Source: Trichodelitschia bisporula (taxonomy: Eukaryota > Ascomycota > Dothideomycetes > Phaeotrichales > Phaeotrichaceae). Taken from it: a DNA stretch of 64,000 nt. The notes beneath the pieces were generated by a model. It was not told where the DNA came from and made no database searches. It saw nothing but the letters and a program-made list of their open reading frames with translations. The first letter of the stretch is position 1, and the number at the start of each line of letters is the position of its first letter. The stretch is taken from positions 563,761-627,760 of the forward strand of contig ML996697.1 in assembly GCA_010356995.1 (NCBI GenBank), given 5' to 3'. Positions 21,920 through 30,898 of the stretch are shown here, piece after piece. A program made the position numbers and the translations under genes.

Positions 21920-24900
21920 TTAGAAGTCTACTTCGTGAACCACGTCTAGTTGCGGAACCAGACTCATGTTGGCAGCAGGGACTTCATCCGCATCAAGCAT
22001 AGATGAATCTCCACCGTAGTCGACTTCAAAAAGTAAGGTCGTAGAGTCCTGGAGTCTAGTCAGCGCCTGAATGGAGGGTATGCAGGGGAGCCATACATCT
22101 ATGAAAAGAGGACTCGGAGCACGGCACTCCCTTAGGCGCGACGGATGCTTGGGCTTGTACGTCTGGGAAGCCTTCTGCTGGAGGCGCATGGTGGCGGACT
22201 CCAGTGGTTGCGAGGATGACGTTGGTTGATGTGCCACTGGAGACTCCGTTTGAGACGTATATTGAGCTGCAGGCTCGAATCTGACCTGCGGAACCTCAGG
22301 TTGGAGAGAGGGAAACTGCGGCTGGGCCGGGGACAGCTCATATCGCGCTGGGGGAGGAAGCTTCAGCGGAGAATGAGAGGGCGTTGACTCGTCTAGGGCT
22401 CTCGGCATCAGGCTAGGAGCGCCGGACGCGGCAAACAAGGCTGCCTTCTTAACAAAAGACTCCTCGGTTCTCATACGCTTCGCGCTTTGGGGCTGTTCAG
22501 GGCTTCCCACGTCGTTCGTCTTCCGCTTGTCGCCGACTGACGGGCTTGCCTCCTGGTCGGAGTCGGAGGAGTCCGATAGGTCGTCTGGAAGCGCAAATGT
22601 GCGGCCCGTTGTGCCCGCTCCTCCAAGGCCGATGTTGGTGATCGACTGCCCAAACATCTGCGGGTATTCGGTGTTGTCAAGATGTCGCTTGGTGGTCGCT
22701 TTCCCGGTGGGTTTTGCAAAAGCGCGGGTTCTTAACCGTTCCCGTTCCCGCTCCCAGTCCAGCATCCTATGGTAGTCTTCTTCAACCTTCTTGCGCATGC
22801 TCCGCTCTTCCAGATCCTCAGGAGGAAGCAAGCCAAAGGCACGCCGCTGTGTTTCGTCTTGAACGGCTGCGTAAGCCTCACGAATCCGGTGTTTCATGCG
22901 GGCTGTGAATGCTATGGGTCGGCGGTTGACCGAGGAGCCTGGTGTCGAATGGGGCGGGCTCCGAACGTGCGGGGCGTCAAACGTTTTCCCTACCTGCGTG
23001 ATGTTAGGAACAGTGATCGCATCCAAAGGGCGACGTTCGTAGCGTACATGGCCATTCACGCGGGGAGTGGCGCGTTTAGCTTCAGCCGGTTCATGGCTCC
23101 TGTCAACCATTTCTGCATCCGCGACTGCATCATCTTTAGTTTGTGGAATTTGTGGGCCATCGCGAGGCGTTGCATCGCCATTCTGGCCCGCTGGGGCCAT
23201 AGTTGCTTCCTCGTTCTGGTGATTTTGAACTGGCTGATGCGATGCGCGGCGTGATGCACGGCGAGACTCGCGACGCACTTTTTGCGCCTTTGCCGTTTCC
23301 TGGGCACTAGGAAAGTCACTGCCAGGCACCACCCCCGAGGCTCCAGACGCACTCAGGCCTTGGTGACGGCCGAAATCCAGTGCCGTTTTCTGAGCTCCAG
23401 ATCTGGCAAACAACATAAATCTGGCATCCTCATCGTCCTCGTCATCATCAGAGTATGAATCAGAGGCATCGTGCGAAGATGGCGCAACAAAGGATTTAGA
23501 CCCAAACAGGGGCTTCGGGGACTGCGGCACCTTTGCTTCGGTTGTCTCGACTCGACGATAGATGGCGCTCCTCTCGATATGTTGCACGGTTTCCTTTGTT
23601 CCGGAATTTAGCTGGCTTTGGACTTGGACCGTTTGCTCCTGGACCACAGATGTCTCCTCTGTCTTAGTCTCCAGATGAGTTTCGCTGACCCTAGAGGCGG
23701 CAAGCTCGGCTTGGGCCCGGGCTGCCTTCACAGCCTTTATGCGAGCCATTCCGCTCTGAAGTTCTCTCCGCTCGGCTATTTTCCTTGCCTGCTCCTCGAG
23801 GTAATGCAACCGCGAAAGCGGTGACATCTCACGTGTGGGGGAGGCGCGAGAGGAAGGTGCTTCGGAGGGAGGCGACTGCTGGTTTGAAGCATTTGCGGGG
23901 GAAAAGTTGATGGGTGAACGAACAGGAGGTGCTCTGGTGGCTTCGACGGTTTCGATTTCCGTGGGATGTTCCGCCGTGATATCTGCGTCAATCTCAATGC
24001 CGTTCAGGTCTTCATGCAGAACGGCACCTCCATAAGGATATACGCCATCTACTCGGTCGCTTGACGGTTCCTCGTCGCTCGATACTCCAGCATCGTGCAT
24101 GAATTCGTCTCCTTCGTTGGCTACTGCATCGTCGCAAGCAACAACTTCGTACGCGTCCGCGGGAACCTCCCAACCGCGATTCACAGTGGCAGGAGGGGGA
24201 TTATCGTCCACTGGGGCTTCGGAACTGGACGAGCTGTCGAGTATTATCTCCACTTGTTCGGTTTGCGCTACAGAGGTGGCTTTGGGACTTCGTTCGGATT
24301 CAAAGAAATCTTCCTTGGCTGCATCATTATCGGAATCTGAATCGAGGCATATGGGCTCTTCGGTCCCGACCTCACGAGTGTCAAAGTCCGGCTCGGAAAA
24401 TTGTCGAGAGGGGCTGTCCATGGCTGCATCGTCTTTGCTTTGAACGGAGGCTTCATCGTCGGATTGTGATGTGACAGAGATGCGCGATGTCCTGTCTTCG
24501 CCCACGCTATCTTCGGCCGCTTCCTCATCGTACGACTCCGCCAGGTCGGGATATGTGGACTGGTCATTGATGGCAATGAATCCGTACTCTTGCACTTCTT
24601 CCTTCACCGGAGACTGAAGATCCTCAAGCGGGTCTTCCTCGACGAGCGACAGATCGTGTGTGCTGTATGCATGCTCCTCGATCGGATCAAGCTCGCTTGG
24701 GTGAACGGGTTCCTGAGGTTCTGCGGGTTCCTCGGGTTCTTCGGAAGGCGTAGCAGTACGTTTGCGCGCTTTGCGTGCTGACCGACTTAGAGCTTCGGGA
24801 TCGGGAAGGTTGAACAGTTCGGCGCCCGCAGGGCGGTGGTCTGGCAGATCTGCCGTACCAGAGCGTGACCGCGTTACGCGGGAAGGGGTGGAAGGGACCG

Positions 24901-24991
24901 CGCGAGAGGTCCGCCGCGGGTTTGAAGGTTTCGCGACGCGGTTCGGCGGACTTTTCGGCCTGGCGGTACTGCGCGTTGAACGCGTCATCAC
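21920..24991 (-). CDS. Large disordered, probably nuclear protein of unknown function
   Basis: A 1023-codon frame on the minus strand beginning MMTRSTRSTARPKS. The first 60 residues are Arg/Ser/Thr/Pro-rich, with a basic SRSARKARKR patch that could serve in nuclear import. A very acidic stretch (residues about 90-330) follows, then a likely coiled coil (YLEEQARKIAERREL), more acidic and Ser clusters, and a more ordered piece around IAFTARMKHRIREAYAAVQ with a charged helix after it. The final 40 residues are hydrophobic and acidic. A 48-base GT-AG intron with a GCTGAC branch site may lie at 22049-22096; it is a multiple of three, so the frame closes either way. I do not recognise the family. 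Confidence 0.7.
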   Translation of the reverse strand: MMTRSTRSTARPKSPPNRVAKPSNPRRTSRAVPSTPSRVTRSRSGTADLPDHRPAGAELFNLPDPEALSRSARKARKRTATPSEEPEEPAEPQEPVHPSELDPIEEHAYSTHDLSLVEEDPLEDLQSPVKEEVQEYGFIAINDQSTYPDLAESYDEEAAEDSVGEDRTSRISVTSQSDDEASVQSKDDAAMDSPSRQFSEPDFDTREVGTEEPICLDSDSDNDAAKEDFFESERSPKATSVAQTEQVEIILDSSSSSEAPVDDNPPPATVNRGWEVPADAYEVVACDDAVANEGDEFMHDAGVSSDEEPSSDRVDGVYPYGGAVLHEDLNGIEIDADITAEHPTEIETVEATRAPPVRSPINFSPANASNQQSPPSEAPSSRASPTREMSPLSRLHYLEEQARKIAERRELQSGMARIKAVKAARAQAELAASRVSETHLETKTEETSVVQEQTVQVQSQLNSGTKETVQHIERSAIYRRVETTEAKVPQSPKPLFGSKSFVAPSSHDASDSYSDDDEDDEDARFMLFARSGAQKTALDFGRHQGLSASGASGVVPGSDFPSAQETAKAQKVRRESRRASRRASHQPVQNHQNEEATMAPAGQNGDATPRDGPQIPQTKDDAVADAEMVDRSHEPAEAKRATPRVNGHVRYERRPLDAITVPNITQVGKTFDAPHVRSPPHSTPGSSVNRRPIAFTARMKHRIREAYAAVQDETQRRAFGLLPPEDLEERSMRKKVEEDYHRMLDWERERERLRTRAFAKPTGKATTKRHLDNTEYPQMFGQSITNIGLGGAGTTGRTFALPDDLSDSSDSDQEASPSVGDKRKTNDVGSPEQPQSAKRMRTEESFVKKAALFAASGAPSLMPRALDESTPSHSPLKLPPPARYELSPAQPQFPSLQPEVPQVRFEPAAQYTSQTESPVAHQPTSSSQPLESATMRLQQKASQTYKPKHPSRLRECRAPSPLFIDVWLPCIPSIQALTRLQDSTTLLFEVDYGGDSSMLDADEVPAANMSLVPQLDVVHEVDF

Positions 24992-26326
24992 GACGGGTGA
25001 TCAGCTGCAGCGGCTGGTGCCGGGTCGAGACGTATGCGCAGACAACTTCGGTGCCAATGTTGTTTGTAGTTTGGCGCAGAAGTTGCGGAAGTGCGGAAAC
25101 GGCGGTGCACCACAGAGCTTTGTAATAATTGGATTGTCACAGGGATGTTGCGCAGAGTCGTCGAGCGTATGCGGCTTGCTAAGTGCGCCGAAGGCTGGAT
25201 CAAAAGGGGGAGGCGGAGGAAGTGATCGCGATGGCAACGCAGACGGAGCGTGTTGTGAGTTGCGCGTGTTCGGATGATGTTGCGGCCATGGAGAGGGGGT
25301 TTGGTTTTTTGCGGCCAAGCGCGGAAGATGGAGACGGGTTTGAGAGCGGGCGGAAGGTGGTGAATGGCGACGTGGGAGGTGAAGATGGGGATCTGGTGGG
25401 TGTTGTGTGGAGATGGTGTTGTGCAGTCGTGCAGTTGTTCGTGGATGGTGTAGATGCGGATGGAAGGTCGGCGGTGGGCTTGGGACGGGGAAGTCGCTCT
25501 TTGCTTTGGAGTTGTGCGCCGAAGCCGTCCAAGGGAACTTTTTGAGGTGGTGGCGCCAAGCCTGGAGGGAGTTGGACGGGTGCCACGTCCTGACGTTGCT
25601 GAGGCGTGTGGGCAGGGAAAGAGCGGAGTGGAGGGCAGCAGAGGGGGGGGACCTTGGGGACCATGGGAAAGGTACGGAAGGGGATTGGGACGAAATGGTC
25701 GACATGCATCATACAGACATACAGAACAGGCATGGCTTCAAAAAGGCCGCATCGAGGCATTGCCAGCAACCCACACACAAAACTCATTCTTCTTCAAGTC
25801 TTTGCTTTTTTCTTTCTCTTCTATTGGCTACCATTCCCTACCATTGGTACCTTTTGCCAACTCATAGGTAAATGGTGAGAAAATATCCCTGTTCTCGCAG
25901 CGCATCATGGCAGATGACACCCGCTCACATCGTGCATTTTCTATTCGGTGTGCCCGCAGTACGGATGTACTCCTTATTAAGTACCCCAAGATACGCAAAT
26001 CGTCTCTCTCTCTCTCCTCCGTCTACGCATGTCTTTGTGGGGAGAGAGTGTGTGGAAGCAAAGCCCGAAGAACACTGCCTGCTGCTATTCTACTGTATGC
26101 GCAGGAGTACCACCCAGTTCGATTAGAACTAACCGATGGAAGCTGCTTCCTCTTGGTGGAAACTGCCGAAAGCCAGACGCCCTTGTCTAAAGTCAAGATC
26201 ACTGTAACTGTAAAGACACATGCTGTCCACCCATATCTAGCGCCATTGCTCTCGAACTGGCGCAAAAGCCCTCCAATGTCAATACTTTGAAGCTGCTCGC
26301 ATCTGAAGCAATTCTAGCCACACCGT
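24992..26326. other. Intergenic, upstream of the disordered-protein gene and downstream of PRS1
   Basis: The minus strand carries overlapping frames of up to 234 codons between 25001 and 25787, made of Pro, Ser and His in low-complexity order. They reflect a pyrimidine-rich promoter rather than a gene. A short CT repeat lies at about 26001-26015. Confidence 0.5.
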
Positions 26327-27728
26327 CTAGTCATAGTGAAAGAGCACACTGATGCTCTCGCCGTGATGAACGCGGCGGATTGCCTGTCGAGGGTTAGAAA
26401 ACATCTTTCAAGTAGCTGCTTTGTAGCCTACCTCGGCAAACACAGTGCCCACCTCGAGCACATCCAGCTTGTCCTTCAAAAGCCGCTTGTTCTCCGTCTG
26501 GTCCACGCTGTTGGTCACGACAACCTTGTCCAAGGCGCTTGCTTTGATGCGTTCGATAGCGTCTCCGCTGAGGATGCCGTGAGTAACGAGCGCGTACACC
26601 TTGGTCGCCCCCTCCTTTTTCAGCAACTTCGCAGCACGCGTGATCGTGTTGCACGTGTCAGCCAGATCATCGATTAGGATCGTGGTACGATCTGCGATGT
26701 CGCCGACGAGCATCATTGTGGCATTTTGCCGGTCACTAATCTGCGTCGGACGGCGCTCCTTGAATGGCATCAGTACGCGGAGTATTCACATAGCAACCCA
26801 CAGAAGCACGAACCTTGTGTATAAGTGCAAAGGGCATACCGAGCGCATCGGCAATGGCTGTGGCACGCTTCGCGCCGCCAGCGTCGGGGCTGACAATGAC
26901 GGCCTGCTGGTAGTTGGGAATCTGGTACTGGATGTACTTGCGGAGCAGGTGCCGTCCGTACAGATTATCCACAGGAATATCAAAGAACCCCTGATACTGG
27001 GGATCGTGAAGATCCATGGTGATGACATGGTCAGCGCCGGCGCATGTTAGAAGATCCGCCACTAGTGTGCCAGCCTGCGCAACCCACTGCCGGTATCCGC
27101 GCTGAGGCTCGAACATCGGTGCCTTCGAGTGACCATCTCCGTTTACAGCCGCATTACTGCCGGCGAAGTAATCGGCCTTTCCAGGTTTCGCGAAGTCAAT
27201 CTCACGAGGCCCCTCGGCAAAGCGGGCGTTCTTGGAGGTCGTTCCGTTCCCGTTTCCGTTGGAAGGCTCGCCCTCCGACACGTGCAGCCGCCCGGCCTTG
27301 TGCGGAGCGTCCGTGCCGTTGGGTCCGAGGTATGGAGTCTGCGGGCGGCTCTCAAATGTGTAAGCCCCGGTACGGCTGCCTTGACCCGAGCCCTTGGAGA
27401 GCGGCGCCCCGACCTTGTTGTAGGGGATATCACTTTGCCTCGAGTAGGGGAACAAAGGGAGAACAGCTATGACACGATGCGCCGATGCCGTCTTGCACGC
27501 CGAGATTGTAACCAGAAGTTCCATAAGGTGGTCGTTCACCTTGCCGCCCCCGGACTGGATGATGAATACGTCTTTGCCGCGCACCGACTCCTGTATCTCC
27601 ACCCGCGTCTCTCCGTTCGCAAACTTTCCGCGGAGGACCTTAGCCATTGGGATCCCCAGTTGATTGCAGATTGTCTCCGTCAGCTCAGGGTGCGAGCTAC
27701 CGCTCAGCACTACGATGTTGCGAACCAT
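26327..27728 (-). CDS. PRS1: Ribose-phosphate pyrophosphokinase, Prs1-type subunit with large insertion
   Basis: Exons 26814-27728, 26432-26758 and 26327-26383 give 432 residues; introns of 55 and 48 bases are GT-AG with ACTGAT and TCTAAC branch sites. The enzyme makes PRPP from ribose-5-phosphate and ATP for nucleotide, histidine and tryptophan synthesis. The family blocks are present: GKFANGETRVEI, MDLHDPQYQGFFDIPVDNL, VSPDAGGAKRA, the catalytic-loop region ALIHKERRPTQ across the first splice, and the PRPP loop DDLADTCNTIT. Between LFPYSRQSDIPYNK and GYRQWVAQAG, about residues 112-213, is an inserted low-complexity segment of about 100 residues. Yeast Prs1 (427 residues) has such a non-homologous region and works with other Prs subunits, so I assign the Prs1 type. 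Confidence 0.93.
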
Positions 27729-28827
27729 GTTTGCAGCGATAGCGAAGCAAGTTTGGCAGGTGGATGCGGTAGAGAAAGGTGTTGATTGAGGAGTCGTTGG
27801 AACTGCTAACGTGACAACGCCAACGCTGGGTCGCTGCGCAGGCCCTGTGAATTGATTTTGGCCTAGCGAAGGCTGGAGGAGTTTTTGTGGGGAGAGGCGC
27901 CTTGACGGGGGTTGGGCGACAGGAAGCTTCTCCAGTGGTGCGGACAGGCGCTCGAATTCGGGGGTCGGGGAATCGGAGGATGAAGGGAAGGGTGGGGTGG
28001 GGAGGGGGATGGGGGGGTTGTTGAAGGTAGAGGGGTAGGGAACGCCGAAAGAGGGAATTAGCGTTTACGCTTCCGAACTTTGGTGACCATGGATGCTTGG
28101 GATCGTTCAGTCTTCATTGTGGGATCATGAGAAGAATACGCAGGATAGAATGAGTACGTTTCGGGGGGGGGGGGGGGGGGAGGGGGTCTGGCGAGGGACG
28201 AGAGGGACAGGTCCCGCCGCTCGGCGTAACGAATTTTTCCGCCATAGCGCTGCAGCACTTGCGAGGTCGGGCGGCGAGGAACGGTTCGGTGAGCCAATGC
28301 CAAGGAGAGGCGACATTTTTTTTCTGTTTGAAGTCGCAGTGTACGAGTACGCCATATACCGCCCGTTTGCCTCCTTGCTCTCTGGGCTACGGCGTGTGTG
28401 TACGCGGTGCTGTAGTAAGCGTGTATGTGCCATACCATGAAAAAAGAGCACGATGTGCTCTCATCCCGCTCAATCAGAGAGAGAAAAAGGCTGGCACAGC
28501 CCATGCATTTATACTTGGAGCCCTGCAGCACAACAGTTGCACCGAGACCTCGGCGTGACCAAGGACATGCACGGCTTTTCGCGACGGGGCGAAAAGACTG
28601 GACTGTTGGTGCCTAAATTTCCATATCTCTCTCCCAATAAAATGCAGGCAGCATGTCATTGCCCGCGCTATATGCGCATACGTGGTACATTAGAACTAGG
28701 CTTTTAAACACGACCAAACGGTTGCGACGCCCGCTCAGCAGCCTAACTCTTGTCAAAGGTGAAAAACGCCAACAATCCACGGTGCATGAAGCGAGGTATC
28801 AAACGCCAGATAGTACATGTTTCCCAA
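27729..28827. other. Intergenic, PRS1 promoter and 3' flank of VMA6
   Basis: No gene is seen. G-rich runs on the plus strand (C/T-rich on the coding strand of PRS1) fill 27840-28040, a usual fungal promoter feature. An 18-base G run is listed separately. Confidence 0.5.
28163..28180 (+). repeat. Mononucleotide run, G18
   Basis: Eighteen consecutive G bases, followed by A and five more G. The run could form a G-quadruplex, and its true length may be uncertain because such runs are prone to slippage and sequencing error. Confidence 0.9.
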
Positions 28828-30080
28828 TCAAAAGACGCTGATGTAGTTCCCGATCCTTTCCTTCTGGTTCTGTGCTATGCACTCCGCTATCCACGTGATG
28901 TTGCGGATTTCCTAACGAACGGTCAGTGGATGCCTTTGATTGGGAGAAGGGGGCAACATGCCTGCTCGCGCAGCTTGACCCATGCGTACACGACAGCATG
29001 CGTAAACTGCCGGGTGAAGGCCAGCTTTGAGATTTCCATCTCCTTCTGATAGAACAAATCTTCGAGGCTCTTGGTCTCGCCGCCTGCGCCGCCAGCCATG
29101 TTGCTGACCGCACCGCCGCTGCCCTGGCTAAGCCCGGTCTGGTCGAAGAAAGTCTTGTATTCAGAAACCCCATCGACCGCAAGCCGTACGCCCTCAACGT
29201 CGTCGGCGCGTGACAGAAGCAAAACACCCTCGGGATACAGCTTGCCGAAGTTGGGATACAGCTTCTTCCGGTCCTGCTTGGAGAGCTCGGTACCGAACGA
29301 GTTAAGCGTGATGTTGATGCTCCGACGGTCTGCCTCGAATTCGAGAACCTCACTCATGACCTCCGCAGTTGGTGTCCCCTTCACATCGGGATGCGTGTTG
29401 ACCCATTGGTAAAAGTCTTCGAGATAGTTCTTGTACAGGGTATTGCGCACGATCTCAATGTTAAGCTCATCGAGATCGTGGTGACTCAACGAGCCCTTGA
29501 AATACGGTGCAAGAGGCGTCTCAATGAGCACCGAGTTGTAGAGCTCCTCGATGTTTGTGGCCACGCAAAGGACAGGCATTGTCTCAAACCAGCCCAACGG
29601 GTGGCAGCGTTCGAGCAGCTCACGCGTATCACGTTCGTGGAGCGTGCCTGTGATGAGAAGCGCAACATTATCGATCATGTAGCCGTAAGTCAGGTACTCC
29701 ATGAACTTGGCCAGCGACCCGGTAGCGTTGGCCTGGAGATAGCGAAATTCGGCCACCAGCTTCTCCGTCGTCTTATCGGCGAGCGCGGAGGTGGAGGGGT
29801 TGGGTGGAAGCGAGGCAAGGAAATCGCCATACGCCGGCCCCAGCTGCAGCTTGACGTCTGGTAGCAGTGAGCATCAGCCTTTCCCAGATATAGGAGCAAC
29901 CGTACCGTCTATCGTCTCGCATTGTGTGAGATTGTTGTAGTTCTGGCCGGTCAAGAGGGCGTTGCGGTATCCACGCACAACGCCTTCGATGTAGCTACGA
30001 CGGTCAGCAGGCCTTTCCAGCAGCATAACAAGGTGGATGCACACGTACCCATTGGACACATTGTAGAACAGTCCCTCCAT
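28828..30080 (-). CDS. VMA6: V-type proton ATPase subunit d
   Basis: Exons 30049-30080, 29906-29994, 28962-29857 and 28828-28911 give 366 residues. Subunit d sits on the c-ring of the V0 sector and couples it to the central stalk of the vacuolar proton pump. Family features are seen from start to end: MEGLFYNVSNGYIEGVVRGY across the first splice, then LTQCETIDDVKLQLGPAYGD across the second, PLAPYFKGSLSHHDLDELNI, and the C-terminal NITWIAECIAQNQKERI. The first two introns are GT-AG. The third, 28912-28961, has a GC donor (GCATGT), a CTGAC branch site and a TAG acceptor; only this splice gives the conserved C-terminus, so it is a GC-AG intron. Length is slightly above yeast Vma6 (345). Confidence 0.95.
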
Positions 30081-30898
30081 GACAGGCAAAAGGGGTGGAA
30101 AGAGGGCGGTTTGGTGGAGGCTTTGTCTGGTTTGTCTTGCTTCGTCTGCTGTGACTTCGGTGCCTGGGCCGATGGGGGGGGTGGGCGGCGGAGAGCGGGA
30201 GCTTTGGCCAGGATGCGGTGGTAGTGACCCCTGCAGACCGACCTTTAACCGTTCCGCCAAGTCATGATGAGTGTGGCATGTGGCGCCTGTGGCACTTGTG
30301 GCGCTTGCGGTGTCAACGTACGGTGTGGCCGTGCAAGCCTTCTCAGGAAGGGGGAGATTGGCGGGGTTTTTTGGTGCCTTTGGGCGGGGGAGTACGTACC
30401 CGTCCACGTACCAAATACAAATACAACAACTGTGTCGTCCACTACGGTACCGTACCAACCATCAACCACTCTCATGATGTGCTAGACCTGCTCCAGATAA
30501 GATGTTCGCAGTTTGCTCTCGATGATTTTTGGTCTTGTCAAAACATATTTCGAAGCATTTGGTTGATCTGCAGGATAGAAACAGAGCCCAAGTTCTCGAC
30601 TTTTGTATGGTGCCTGCCTCCACAACTCCGTGATATCTGCGAGGCGCAGTAATGGCTGTTTGGTGGAGGCTGGCACAACTGGTTCCCCAAGTCCTATGGT
30701 CCCAACTTCCTTCCCTTGAAGCTTGACTGACGTATCAAGCCTACGCGTGACACTCCATCATACGAGTAGGAGTAGGAGCAGGCAATAGCTCCCCACAACG
30801 TGTATAAAGTCGTCCTGCTCCCCTCACGTCCTCTTCCCTTTTCACCTCTCATCACACCGTAACTTTAAGCTCCCTGATTCGGACATCAACCATCCGCC
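30081..30898. promoter_or_regulatory. Divergent upstream region of VMA6 and the VIT/vWFA gene
   Basis: About 820 bases lie between the start codons. A TATAAA box at 30803-30808, about 95 bases before the VIT/vWFA ATG, is followed by a pyrimidine-rich stretch, a good fungal core promoter. A short imperfect repeat of GGCGCCTGTGGCACTTGTGG occurs near 30280-30310. No gene is seen. Confidence 0.55.

Noticed and set aside
25001-25787. Overlapping minus-strand frames of up to 234 codons
   Set aside because: They are Pro/Ser/His low complexity with no domain and lie in the pyrimidine-rich promoter of the neighbouring gene.
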